9,012 bases of DNA from contig JBBIJH010000111.1 of assembly GCA_037446075.1 (NCBI GenBank), forward strand, positions 1-9,012, read 5' to 3'. The notes under the pieces are model-generated. The model saw only the letters and a program-made list of their open reading frames with translations. It searched no databases and was not told where the DNA came from. Made by a program: the position numbers and the translations under genes. Origin of the DNA: JBBIJH01 sp037446075 (lineage in GTDB: Bacteria > Bacteroidota > Ignavibacteria > UBA10030 > JAHEZR01). Positions 1 through 8,000 of the stretch are shown here, one piece after another (within the stretch, counting starts at the first letter, position 1; every line of letters begins with the position of its first letter).

Positions 1-24
1 TCTGCTTTTTTCCGACGGTTTATA

Positions 25-49
25 TACCATTACCCAAGAATTACCATTA
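25..49. repeat. Direct repeat of TACCATTA, two copies
   Basis: The 8-base word TACCATTA occurs at 25-32 and 42-49, with starts 17 bases apart. It lies about 110 bases before the GTG start of the propeller gene. It could be a pair of regulator sites or chance in an AT-rich leader. Nothing in the window names a regulator. Confidence 0.35.
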
Positions 50-83
50 TGCAAGTCTTGACGATTTTGCGACTCTCCAAACC

Positions 84-113
84 GCCCCTGCCCACCTTGC
101 CCCTGCACCTTGC
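84..113. repeat. Imperfect short tandem duplication in the leader of the propeller gene
   Basis: GCCCCTGCCCACCTT (84-98) is followed directly by GCCCCTGCACCTT (99-111), the same unit minus two bases. The copies share CACCTTGC at 93-100 and 106-113. The C-rich tract contrasts with the AT-rich bases before it. It looks like a slippage duplication, and no function can be assigned. Confidence 0.4.
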
Positions 114-157
114 ATTTTCTATCTTAGTTCAACCCGTTCCTTCAGAAGGCGTGTCGC

Positions 158-1387
158 GTGCAATACCGAGCGTTAATATTGATTGTCCACGTGCTGCTTG
201 ATCAATCTTCAGCGCAGATTTTGCCCTTCCGCACGTTCACGATTCATGACGGCCTGCCTTCGAATCAGATTCGCGCGGTTTGCCAGGATGCTCGAGGCTA
301 TCTGTGGGTCGGGACCTATGGCGGCGGCGTAGCGACATTCGATGGAACAACGTTCCGCTCGCGCAACGTGCCGTCCGGGATTGTTTGGGCGTTGGCGCCA
401 AGCAGCTTCGTGGGCGATGCCGTCTGGTTAGGAACATGGGGCGGCTTGTGTCGCGCCGATGCCGCAGGGATTTCTGTCTTCCTGCCGGAGGATTCTCGAC
501 TCTCGCGCTCGCTGTTCACGGTTATGGAGGACCGAAACGGAAATGTTTGGTGTGGAACCTCGAACGGCGTGCAGATTCTTGCCCCCGGTGCACGCAGTCC
601 CGTCCCATTCTACCCCGACACGTCGTTCGGCCATGTTGTCAAGATCTGTCAGAGCAGCGACGGAACGATCTACATCGGATCACGGGAGGGTCTCTGGTCG
701 TACCACAGCTCTCGCGGTTTGAAACGGCTCGGCGAACGAGCGCGGGACCAGAAGCCCATGGTTTTGGCGTTGTACCTCGATCGCAGCGATACATTGTGGG
801 TGGGACGTTGGGATCGGATGCTGCTGCGCTATCACCGCGACGTCCTCATTGATTCACTTCTCATTCCCGAAGGGTACGTTCATCAAATGGCGGAAGATTC
901 CTCCGGAAATCTCTGGTGTGCATCGTCGCAGGGAGTAGTGCGTATTCAGGGAAGGCACTTATCGCGAGAGGCGATCACGTGGTATCGCGCCGAACATGGA
1001 TTACCCGAGAGTGCACACCGGGCCGTCTATGTGGATGCGGAATCGAACATCTGGTTCGGCTCGGCGTTCAAGGGGCTTTCGCATTTTGCAGTTGGTGGAT
1101 CCCCATGGATTTCACGTCCCCAGATCTTGGCCTATCGAAGAACGGCTGGACATTCCGACCAGAGCAGATTCCGCCGAAGGCGCCCGCCTGCCATCTGTCC
1201 AGCAGGGATCAACCACTGGCTGAAAGCTCCGGAGAGAGTAGGGAACGATGGCTGTGGGTCGAAGTGCTATCTACGTAGGCAGGTATGCGCACCGAAGCTG
1301 CTTCTACAAAGGCGGAGTGCTACGTGGGTGACTGTCCCGCCAAATGCCGGCGGGATTTCACAGAAGCCGTCCAACGTGGGCGAGTAG
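158..1387 (+). CDS. Exported seven-bladed two-component-type sensor propeller, probably truncated
   Basis: The first roughly 312 residues form a beta-propeller of the 'two-component regulator propeller' family, normally the periplasmic ligand-sensing part of hybrid sensor kinases. Start is GTG at 158, preceded by GAAGG at 145-149; the frame has a TAG at 125-127 and no ATG before the domain. Residues 1-20 form a modest signal peptide (core ALILIVHVLL, likely cut near SSA|Q). Blade 1 has the classic opening DGLPSNQIRAVCQDARGYLW (31-50) then VGTYGGG. Further blades carry VWLGT (89-93), NVWCGT (129-134), IYIGS (171-175), LWVGR (213-217), LWCAS (252-256) and IWFGS (298-302), giving seven, enough for one closed ring. 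After about residue 312 the frame turns Arg/Pro/Cys-rich and unlike the family. No membrane helix, Y_Y_Y, histidine kinase or DNA-binding domain follows. I infer a truncated or decayed sensor; a soluble stand-alone propeller is the alternative. Confidence 0.7.
   Translation: MQYRALILIVHVLLDQSSAQILPFRTFTIHDGLPSNQIRAVCQDARGYLWVGTYGGGVATFDGTTFRSRNVPSGIVWALAPSSFVGDAVWLGTWGGLCRADAAGISVFLPEDSRLSRSLFTVMEDRNGNVWCGTSNGVQILAPGARSPVPFYPDTSFGHVVKICQSSDGTIYIGSREGLWSYHSSRGLKRLGERARDQKPMVLALYLDRSDTLWVGRWDRMLLRYHRDVLIDSLLIPEGYVHQMAEDSSGNLWCASSQGVVRIQGRHLSREAITWYRAEHGLPESAHRAVYVDAESNIWFGSAFKGLSHFAVGGSPWISRPQILAYRRTAGHSDQSRFRRRRPPAICPAGINHWLKAPERVGNDGCGSKCYLRRQVCAPKLLLQRRSATWVTVPPNAGGISQKPSNVGE
1094..1387 (+). 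other. Unrecognised tail of the propeller reading frame, likely non-conserved
   Basis: From about residue 313 the frame no longer has the GxLWxGT rhythm of the propeller. It reads as a basic, Cys- and Pro-rich peptide ending at a TAG at 1385-1387. I read the other two forward frames across the same bases. One stays open to a stop ending at 1278 and the other closes earlier, and neither restores a propeller blade, a Y_Y_Y domain or a kinase. A single frameshift therefore does not explain the break. A deletion or rearrangement that joined the propeller to unrelated or non-coding DNA fits better. Confidence 0.45.
1335..1355. other. GC-rich hairpin (TCCCGCC / GGCGGGA)
   Basis: TCCCGCC (1335-1341) and GGCGGGA (1349-1355) are perfect complements around a 7-base loop (AAATGCC). 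Only three T follow, so it is not a good intrinsic terminator. It lies within the last part of the propeller frame, where the sequence no longer looks coding. It could be a dispersed palindromic element or a weak transcription stop. Only copy number in the genome would tell. Confidence 0.5.
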
Positions 1388-1462
1388 GCCTGTCCGGACG
1401 AAGTCGGAATTGTTGTTAGGAATTTGAGCAACGTGGGGCTTTCCCTTTTTGGGGAGTTTGTC

Positions 1463-1470
1463 TATATTGG
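1463..1470 (+). promoter_or_regulatory. Possible promoter -10/-7 element before the T9SS cargo gene
   Basis: TATATTGG fits TATAAT at five of six bases and also the Bacteroidota-type TAnnTTTG with one mismatch. It lies 45 bases before the ATG at 1516. I see no convincing -35: TTTCCC at 1440-1445 has the right spacing but a poor match. The same word CTATATT appears in the better promoter at 8898-8903. Confidence 0.25.
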
Positions 1471-1533
1471 ACTAGAGAATAGTTCACGGTTGAGAATAGG
1501 AGCATAGGTCAGAGAATGAGAAATAGATCAAGC

Positions 1534-1541
1534 TTTTTTTT
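1534..1541 (+). other. Run of eight T that breaks the signal-peptide reading frame
   Basis: The ATG at 1516 opens with MRNRSSFFFFSSA and stops at TGA 1555-1557. Adding one T to the run gives MRNRSSFFFLLVGLSFSQEA and then LAQA, a textbook signal peptide continuous with the propeller frame used from 1554 onward. The fault therefore sits in the homopolymer. It may be a read or assembly indel, a real mutation, or a slippage site. AGGAG at 1498-1502 lies 13 bases before the ATG. Confidence 0.75.
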
Positions 1542-1553
1542 CTTCTCGTCGGC

Positions 1554-2798
1554 TTGAGTTTTTCTCAAGAAGCCCTCGCTCAGGCAGTGATAACGAACGA
1601 CATCTTTTCCTTCGATGCACAGCGTGCGGTGGTCGTTGGTGATTCTGGCAGGATATATCTAACTACAGATGGCGGTGCAACCTGGATTAGACAAGCCGCT
1701 GGAACCGTGACCAGACTGCGCTCTGTCTTCTTCGCTAATCAAGCCATGGGTTGGGTCGTCGGGGACTTTGGAACTATCTTAAGAACGGTGGATGGCGGCC
1801 ATACGTGGGAGGCCCAGAGTTCGGGGACTCTTGAAGACTTGAGATCCTTATTTTTCGTGGATGTTGCACATGGATGGGCAGTGGGAGCCAACGGTGTAAT
1901 GTTAAGGACAGCGGACGGTGGATCAAATTGGGAGTTGAAAAAAAGCCCCACCTTCGAGTGGTGGAATTCCGTCCGGTTTCTAAATTTATCCACAGGTTTC
2001 GTCGCAGGAGAGGCTGGATCGAACAATTTCGGGAAGACAAGAGATGGTGGTCAAACATGGCAGATGAGTCAAATAAACCGGCCCCAAGAAATCTACAGGC
2101 TCAACTCGGTCTGGTTCATTGACGAGAATACCGGTTGGGTCGCTGGGCTGACAGGGCCAAGTAGCAACTTCACGGCTGCCGTCGTCAAGACGACGGATGG
2201 AGGCGCTACTTGGAACCGCATCTATTATGGTGGAATAAGCAGCATAAATTATCGTATTCAGTTTGTGAACCGCGACACAGGATGGGTATTGCACGCTGGC
2301 GGACTAAGCTATCCAGGCCAACAGTACTCAATTGATCGCACGATCGATGGTGGTGCGATCTGGCAACCACAGCTTGCTATACCAGGTACACTAACAGCCT
2401 TTCACTTTCCGAGTGAGCGCATAGGTTGGGTTTGCGATCTCGGAGGGAGGGTCTGGAGGACGACTGATGCCGGAGCGACATGGAACCAGTCACGTATATT
2501 AACCTCGATAGCACGTGGAGGTCTTCCCCTTCCCACTTCTTTCGTTCTTGAGCAAAACTACCCGAATCCTTTCAACCCGACGACAGTTATCCGTTACTCA
2601 TTACCCATTACGAGCCATGTAGTTCTGAAGCTCTATAACATTCTTGCTGAAGAGATCGCGACGCTGGTAGAAGAGGAAAAGCATCCCGGAAGCTACGAGG
2701 CGAGCTGGGATGCAACGAAATTTGCCAGTGGAATTTATTTCTGCAGATTGAAAGCCGGAAGCTTCGTGGGAACTAAAAAGCTTCTGCTGTTGAGATAG
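1554..2798 (+). CDS. Secreted YCF48/BNR-like beta-propeller protein with T9SS C-terminal sorting domain
   Basis: Seven repeats of the form DGGxTW (from DGGATW at 39-44 through DGGHTW, DGGSNW, DGGQTW, DGGATW, DGGAIW to DAGATW near 305-310) mark a seven-bladed propeller of the YCF48/photosystem-II-stability-factor-like type. In this setting that is a generic extracellular fold, not evidence of photosynthesis. GWVVGDFGTILRT shows the strand pattern between repeats. Residues about 325-414 are a type IX secretion sorting domain: LEQNYPNPFNP (332-342), VIRYSLP, LKLYNILAEEIATL, GSYEASWDA, ASGIYFCRL, ending KKLLLLR. T9SS cargo with this tail crosses the outer membrane and is released or anchored at the surface. 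The TTG at 1554 is only the first start in the intact frame and has no ribosome binding site; the natural start is probably ATG 1516, lost to the T-run frameshift. Ligand or enzyme activity is not evident. The fold and tail calls are firm; the role is unknown. Confidence 0.88.
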   Translation: MSFSQEALAQAVITNDIFSFDAQRAVVVGDSGRIYLTTDGGATWIRQAAGTVTRLRSVFFANQAMGWVVGDFGTILRTVDGGHTWEAQSSGTLEDLRSLFFVDVAHGWAVGANGVMLRTADGGSNWELKKSPTFEWWNSVRFLNLSTGFVAGEAGSNNFGKTRDGGQTWQMSQINRPQEIYRLNSVWFIDENTGWVAGLTGPSSNFTAAVVKTTDGGATWNRIYYGGISSINYRIQFVNRDTGWVLHAGGLSYPGQQYSIDRTIDGGAIWQPQLAIPGTLTAFHFPSERIGWVCDLGGRVWRTTDAGATWNQSRILTSIARGGLPLPTSFVLEQNYPNPFNPTTVIRYSLPITSHVVLKLYNILAEEIATLVEEEKHPGSYEASWDATKFASGIYFCRLKAGSFVGTKKLLLLR

Positions 2799-2852
2799 CT
2801 GGAAAGATATTCAGATTAATGAGGCCTCGTGCCGAAGGTTGGGACAGGGTTT

Positions 2853-2880
2853 TTGCTTTCCTGGGGAATTACTGTATTCT
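2853..2880 (+). promoter_or_regulatory. Candidate promoter giving a nearly leaderless glycosylase mRNA
   Basis: TTGCTT (2853-2858), a 16-base spacer and TATTCT (2875-2880) resemble a sigma-70-type promoter. The -10 ends only six bases before the ATG at 2887, so transcription would begin at or next to the start codon. This agrees with the absence of any Shine-Dalgarno sequence before that ATG. The match is moderate and chance is possible. Confidence 0.35.
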
Positions 2881-2886
2881 CTTCCC

Positions 2887-3798
2887 ATGCCCGAACTCCC
2901 CGACATCACCATCTACATCGAAGCTCTTCAATCAAGAATTGTCGGCCAGCCGTTAGAGAGAATCCGCATCGCAAGTCCGTTCCTTCTGCGCAGCGTTGAC
3001 CCACCGATAACTGAAGCTCAGAAGAAGCGTGTGTTGGAGCTCAGCCGCATTGGGAAGCAGATCGTGTGGGAACTTGAGGGTGATCTCTTCCTCGTCTTTC
3101 ACTTAATGATCGCGGGCCGGTTCCATTGGAAGCAGCACGGTGCAAAGGCCGCCGGGAAGGTTGCCCTTGCTGCCTTCGATTTCCCAGTGGGTAGTCTCCT
3201 TATGACCGAAGCAAGTTCGAAAAAGCGAGCTTCTCTCCATCTTGTGAAAGATAAGTCATCTCTCGCCCAGTTTGATCGCGGCGGGTTGGAAGTCCTGAAT
3301 GCTTCTCTGGAACAATTTCGTGCTGCTCTTCTCAAAGAGAATCACACGTTGAAACGTACGCTCACCGATCCGCGGTTGTTCAACGGCATCGGGAACGCCT
3401 ATTCCGATGAGATCTTGCACCGAGCGAGGCTTTCGCCGCTCCAGCAATCCCGGAGACTCAGCCCTGATCAGATCTCTCGCCTTTATCGAGCGACACAGGA
3501 AGTGCTCACCGAATGGATTGACAGGCTCAAAGTTCAGACAGGTACATCGTTTCCGGAGAAAGTGACCGCTTTCCATCCTGCGATGGCAGTGCACGGGAGG
3601 TTTGGGCAGGCTTGTCCGGCGTGCGGAACGACGGTGCAGCGCGTGGTCTATGCTGAGAATGAATGCAACTATTGTCCTCGCTGCCAGACAGAGGGGAAAA
3701 TCCTCGCCGACCGCTCGCTGTCCCGGCTTTTGAAAGGCGATTGGCCGCGAACGATTGAGGAGCTGGAACAGTCTGCGGGTTTTGGAGGACCACATTAG
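2887..3798 (+). CDS. Fpg/Nei-family DNA glycosylase/AP lyase, atypical subfamily
   Basis: Base-excision repair enzyme of the formamidopyrimidine-DNA glycosylase/endonuclease VIII family: it removes damaged bases and nicks the backbone with an N-terminal proline as nucleophile. The start must be ATG 2887, because the frame reads MPELPD and Pro2/Glu3 are catalytic only when Met is removed; an in-frame TTG at 2839 would bury them. Visible: PELPD (2-6), the beta-strand Lys57 in RIGK, the helix-two-turn-helix with GIGNAYSDEILHRA (167-180), and a zinc finger C243-x2-C246-x16-C263-x2-C266. Differences from E. coli Fpg: the TDPRRFG recognition loop is replaced by TEASSKKRASLHL, the HLGMSG turn by HLMIAG, and the zinc-finger arginine that contacts DNA aligns with Asn258 (AENECNYC). 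About 37 residues follow the finger. Length 303 versus about 270 usual. I therefore call the family, not mutM or nei. It looks like a single-gene unit. Confidence 0.88.
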   Translation: MPELPDITIYIEALQSRIVGQPLERIRIASPFLLRSVDPPITEAQKKRVLELSRIGKQIVWELEGDLFLVFHLMIAGRFHWKQHGAKAAGKVALAAFDFPVGSLLMTEASSKKRASLHLVKDKSSLAQFDRGGLEVLNASLEQFRAALLKENHTLKRTLTDPRLFNGIGNAYSDEILHRARLSPLQQSRRLSPDQISRLYRATQEVLTEWIDRLKVQTGTSFPEKVTAFHPAMAVHGRFGQACPACGTTVQRVVYAENECNYCPRCQTEGKILADRSLSRLLKGDWPRTIEELEQSAGFGGPH

Positions 3799-3829
3799 CT
3801 CAAGCGTATTTGAACTTCCATTGGGGGAA

Positions 3830-3860
3830 AATCGTCTAATAGACATAGCGTTTGACGATT
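3830..3860. promoter_or_regulatory. Inverted repeats upstream of the RND efflux operon, possible operator
   Basis: AATCGTC (3830-3836) and GACGATT (3854-3860) are perfect inverted copies 17 bases apart. A second palindrome, GTCTA-A-TAGAC (3834-3844), overlaps the left arm. A -35-like TTGACG (3852-3857) lies in the right arm, though no well-spaced -10 follows. The site is 70 bases before the adaptor start. Efflux operons are often controlled by a repressor bound at such a place, but no regulator gene is in the window. An RNA hairpin is the other reading. Confidence 0.35.
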
Positions 3861-3930
3861 ATCTTTATTATCTTCTTGCTAGGATTCTTAGCAATTGCAT
3901 CAATGATGAGACCCGGATGCCTCTCTCCAA

Positions 3931-5022
3931 ATGACCCCTAAGCGGAAACGAACTTTGGTACTCCTGTGCGCAGCCGTAGTACTGGTTGGCCTTGCCCTTG
4001 CGAAGATTCTTCCGCCAAGGAGTTCGGGCTCAAGGGGCAGTTCCAACTCCGCCGCTTCCACCCATGACCAGTCAATACCGGTCCGCATGATGGTCGTTCG
4101 CACGGAGAGGCTCAGCGGCAAGGTGAACACGGTCGGAACCGTGCTCTCGGACGAGGAGGTGGAGATCCGTAGCCAGGTTTCCGGGCAAATCCAGAAAATT
4201 TACTTCAAGGAAGGTGCTCGGGTGAAAAAAGGGGACATTCTGGTGAAGATCAATGACGATGAGCTCCAAGCCCAGTTGCTGAGGGCAAACTCTCGTCAAG
4301 CAATTGCCGAGCAGCAAGCAGACCGCCAGCGAAAGTTGTTCGAGAAGCAATTCGTCAGTGAGGAAGAGTACAATAATGCGGTGAATGAGCTAAACATCGT
4401 CAAGGCTGAAGTCCAGCTCCTTAAGGCGCAGATCGAGAAGACCCAGATTTACGCCCCTTTCGATGGGACCATCGGGCTGCGTTTCGTAAGCGAAGGGAGC
4501 TATATCTCGCCAGCGGCAGTCATTACGACTCTTCAAGATAAAAGTCGCGTGAAGATCGACTTCACGATTCCCGAAAAGTACGCGGAACAGATCAAGGTTG
4601 GAGACAGAATCATGTTCCGTGTGCAAACGAGGTCGGAAGTCTTCGAGGGTAGAATCTACTCGATGGATGCAAAGATTGATCAGTCCACACGCACCCTGCG
4701 TGTACGGGCCTATGCACCAAACCCCAGAGGAATTCTCCTTCCCGGCTCCTTCGCCAACATCGAAGTCGTCCTCAATGAGCGCCAAGCGCTGACGATCCCT
4801 TCATATGCGCTCATCCCCGAGATGAGAGGACACAAGGTATTTCTGTACAAGGCTGGCAAAGCGGCGTCACAGCCCGTGGAGATTGGAATGCGGACCGAGG
4901 AGCGTGTTGAGATCACAAAAGGACTCCAATCTGGTGATACATTAATTACGTCTGCGATTCTCCAGTTGCGGCCGGGAATGGCAGTCCGCCCTTCCGACAA
5001 CCAATCAGTGGATGGACAATGA
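3931..5022 (+). CDS. RND efflux periplasmic adaptor subunit (membrane fusion protein)
   Basis: Adaptor of a tripartite efflux pump, linking the inner-membrane RND transporter to an outer-membrane channel. Residues 8-25 are a single hydrophobic anchor or uncleaved signal; Cys13 lies within it but is not in a lipobox, so this is probably not a lipoprotein. Order: low-complexity Ser-rich linker (30-48); first half of the lipoyl-like domain with EVEIRSQVSGQIQKIYFKEG (76-95) and VKKGDIL; a short helical hairpin (about 110-168); second lipoyl half with IYAPFDGTIG (173-182); beta-barrel domain (about 207-280) including GRIYSMDAKIDQSTRTLRVR; membrane-proximal domain (about 283-352) with LTIPSYAL and GLQSGDTLI. 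At 363 residues it is normal for MexH/AcrA-like adaptors. ATG 3931 is the only good start (in-frame TGA at 3904-3906), with no clear Shine-Dalgarno. Its stop overlaps the pump start, implying coupled translation. Substrate is unknown. Confidence 0.93.
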   Translation: MTPKRKRTLVLLCAAVVLVGLALAKILPPRSSGSRGSSNSAASTHDQSIPVRMMVVRTERLSGKVNTVGTVLSDEEVEIRSQVSGQIQKIYFKEGARVKKGDILVKINDDELQAQLLRANSRQAIAEQQADRQRKLFEKQFVSEEEYNNAVNELNIVKAEVQLLKAQIEKTQIYAPFDGTIGLRFVSEGSYISPAAVITTLQDKSRVKIDFTIPEKYAEQIKVGDRIMFRVQTRSEVFEGRIYSMDAKIDQSTRTLRVRAYAPNPRGILLPGSFANIEVVLNERQALTIPSYALIPEMRGHKVFLYKAGKAASQPVEIGMRTEERVEITKGLQSGDTLITSAILQLRPGMAVRPSDNQSVDGQ

Positions 5023-8000
5023 GTCTCTCCGCTGTCTGCATTAGACGACCCGTGCTGACGATCGTGATGTCGACCGTAATCGTCATCTTCGGAATTATTG
5101 GTTTCTCTTACCTTGGCGTTCGCGAGCTACCCAACGTCGATCCTGCTATTATTAGCGTTAACACGACGTACGCCGGGGCAAGCGCGAGCGTGATTGAATC
5201 GCAGATCACCGAACAGCTGGAGGCGGCCATTAGCAGCGTTCCGGGCATTCGCACGCTTACCTCCACCAGCGCAGATGGCCGCAGTAGCATTACGATCGAG
5301 TTTGAACTGGAAGTGGATCTGGAAACTGCCGCCAACGACGTGCGCGACAAAGTTGCTGGAGCTGTGCGCAGCCTCCCGCCCGATGTTGATCCTCCCGTGG
5401 TCTCGAAAGCCGACGCCGATGCTAGCCCGATCATCGTGCTGAACATAAGCAGCAATAGGCGTGACCTGTTGCAGCTGAGCGAGGTTGCGGACAGAGTCTT
5501 CAAAGAACGTCTGCAGACCATTCCCGGCGTAAGCGACGTCCGGATCTTCGGCGAGAAACGTTACTCCATGCGCCTGTGGATGGACCCGCGCAGGCTTGCT
5601 GCGTACAGGGTTACTCCCTCGGATGTGCGCAATGCCCTCAACGCGGAAAATATCGAGCTGCCCGCCGGACGCGTGGAAGGGGACCACGTCGAGCTGACTG
5701 TGCGCACACTGAGCAGGCTGGAGACGCCACAGGAATTCAACAACCTCATCATCAGAGAGCAGAATGGACAGATCGTACGTTTTAGCGACGTGGGGTATGC
5801 AGAACTCGCGCCGGAGGATCTTCGGTCAATCTCCAAAGGCCTCACAGGGCCGCGTGTCGCCGTTGCTATCATACCTCAGCCTGGCTCGAATCACATTGCG
5901 ATCGCAGACGAGTTCTACCGCCGCATCGAGCAAATCAAGCTCGATCTTTCTGAGGACCTTGACCTGAGTATCGGTTTTGACACGACGAAATACATCCGAG
6001 AGTCGATCGCAGAAGTGCGTCAGACGATCCTCGTAGCCTTCGCGCTGGTCGTCTTCATCATCTTTCTCTTCCTTCGTGATTGGCGCACGACGCTCATTCC
6101 TGTATTCGCGATCCCGATCTCTTTGATCGGTTCCTTCTTCATCATGTACCTGGCCGGCTTCTCCATCAACGTCCTGACTCTATTAGGAGTGGTGCTGGCC
6201 ATCGGCCTCGTCGTCGACGACGCTATTGTGATGCTGGAAAATATCTACGCCAAGATCGAGCGGGGAATGGATCCGCTCGAAGCGGGCTTCAAAGGTTCCA
6301 GAGAAGTATTCTTTGCGATCATCTCGACGACGGTCGCACTTGTTGTCGTGTTCATGCCGATTCTGTTCCTCCAAGGACTGACGGGGCGGCTGTTCAGAGA
6401 GTTTGGCGTCGTGATCGGAGGGGCGGTCGTGATCTCGTCGTTCGTTGCACTCACGATGACGGCCATGCTCAGCACTCGCCTGATAAAAGCACACGCACGG
6501 CATTCATGGTTCTATAGACAGACAGAGCCGTTCTTCAAGAGATTGATCAACGGATACGAGAATGCCCTGAATGCCTTTATGCGGCGGCGTTGGCTGGCAT
6601 TCGTGGCGATCGCCTTCTCGGCAGCCATGCTCTGGCTGCTTGCTACCCACCTTCCACAGGAGCTGGCACCGCTTGAGGATCGCAGCAGGTTGCGAGTGAA
6701 CTCCACAGCGCCCGAGGGTACGTCCTTCGAGCGGATGCAAGCGTACATGGACAGTGTGGTAGATCATATTCGTAGAGATGTGCCGGAGGCGGAGGCCGTG
6801 ATTGCCAATACCTCTGGGTATGCTGGTGGCGCGAACTCGGGCAGGACGATTGTGACCCTTGTCCCACGGGATCGACGCACCCGCTCACAGGGAGAGATTG
6901 CTGAGGCCCTCCGGAACTCGCTCCGAGGCTTGAACGACGCGCGTACCATTATCATTGAAGAGCAAACGATCGCCGTCGGCGGAGGTGGTGCACGGTTTGG
7001 ATTGCCCGTGCAGTACGTCCTGCAAGCACCAAACTTTGAGAAGCTGAAGGAAGCCTTGCCGCGCTTCCTCGACGAGGTCAGTTCGCACCCCGCGTTCAGG
7101 TTTTCCGACGTGAATCTGAAGTTCAATAAGCCGGAGCTTGTCGTCGCCATCGATCGAGAACGGGCCCGGTCACTCGGCGTTTCGGTAAGCGAGATTGCTC
7201 AAGCATTACAATTGACGCTGAGCGGTCAACGTTACGGCTACTTTATTAAGGATGGCAAGCAATATCAGGTCATTGGTCAACTTACGCGTGACAGTAGGGA
7301 TTCTCCCCAAGGAGTGACCTCTATTTTCGTCCGCAGCCGTAACGGAGATTTGATCCAGCTTGATAACCTCATTAGCATGTCGGAGCGGGCGATGCCGCCC
7401 GAGTTGTATCGCTTCGACCGGCGAATTTCGGCCACTATCTCAGCCGGACTCGCTCCGGGCTACACGTTAGGAGATGGTATCAAAGCAATGGATGAGATTG
7501 CGGCCAGAGTGCTGGACGAGTCGTTCAGTACGTCCCTATCTGGAGCGGCGCGGGACTTTGCGGAAAGCTCCTCCAGTCTGCTCTTTGCGTTTTTCCTCGC
7601 GATCATCCTGACCTACTTGATCCTCGCAGCACAATTCGAGAGCTTTCGAGATCCGTTCATCGTGATGTTGACTGTGCCGCTTGCCCTTGCAGGGGCTTTG
7701 TTCTCTCTCTGGTATTTCAATCAGACTCTCAACACCTTCAGTCAGATCGGCCAGATCATGCTCATTGGGATTGTGACGAAGAACGGCATCCTCATCGTGG
7801 AGTTTGCAAACCAGCGGAAGGCCGCAGGGCTCCCGGTGATGGAGGCGGTTGTGAGTGCGGCTGTGGCGCGCTTCCGCCCGATCCTGATGACGAGTCTTTC
7901 CACAATTCTCGGCATCCTTCCGATTGCTCTGGCCCTGGGAGCCGGTTCGGAGAGCCGTGTCTCGATGGGTATCGCAGTCATCGGTGGGCTGATCTTCTCG

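Noticed and set aside
1..201. Forward frame open from the window start to TGA 199-201, with an ATG at 49
   Set aside because: The translated peptide is Pro/Leu-rich with no recognisable domain and overlaps the start of the propeller gene in another frame. It could be an upstream gene tail, but nothing supports that.
916..1278. Alternative frame as the continuation of the propeller gene after a frameshift
   Set aside because: It does not resume blade motifs, a Y_Y_Y domain or a kinase after 1094, so a simple frameshift does not repair the gene.
1554..2798. Photosynthesis role for the YCF48-like protein
   Set aside because: YCF48/BNR propellers with T9SS tails are common generic secreted folds in this bacterial group, and no photosynthesis gene is present.
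2839..2886. Longer glycosylase starting at TTG 2839
   Set aside because: It would place 16 residues before MPELP and block the N-terminal proline nucleophile that the family requires.
6020..6767. Several minus-strand frames under the pump gene
   Set aside because: They are shadows of the conserved RND coding sequence, with no ribosome sites or domain resemblance.
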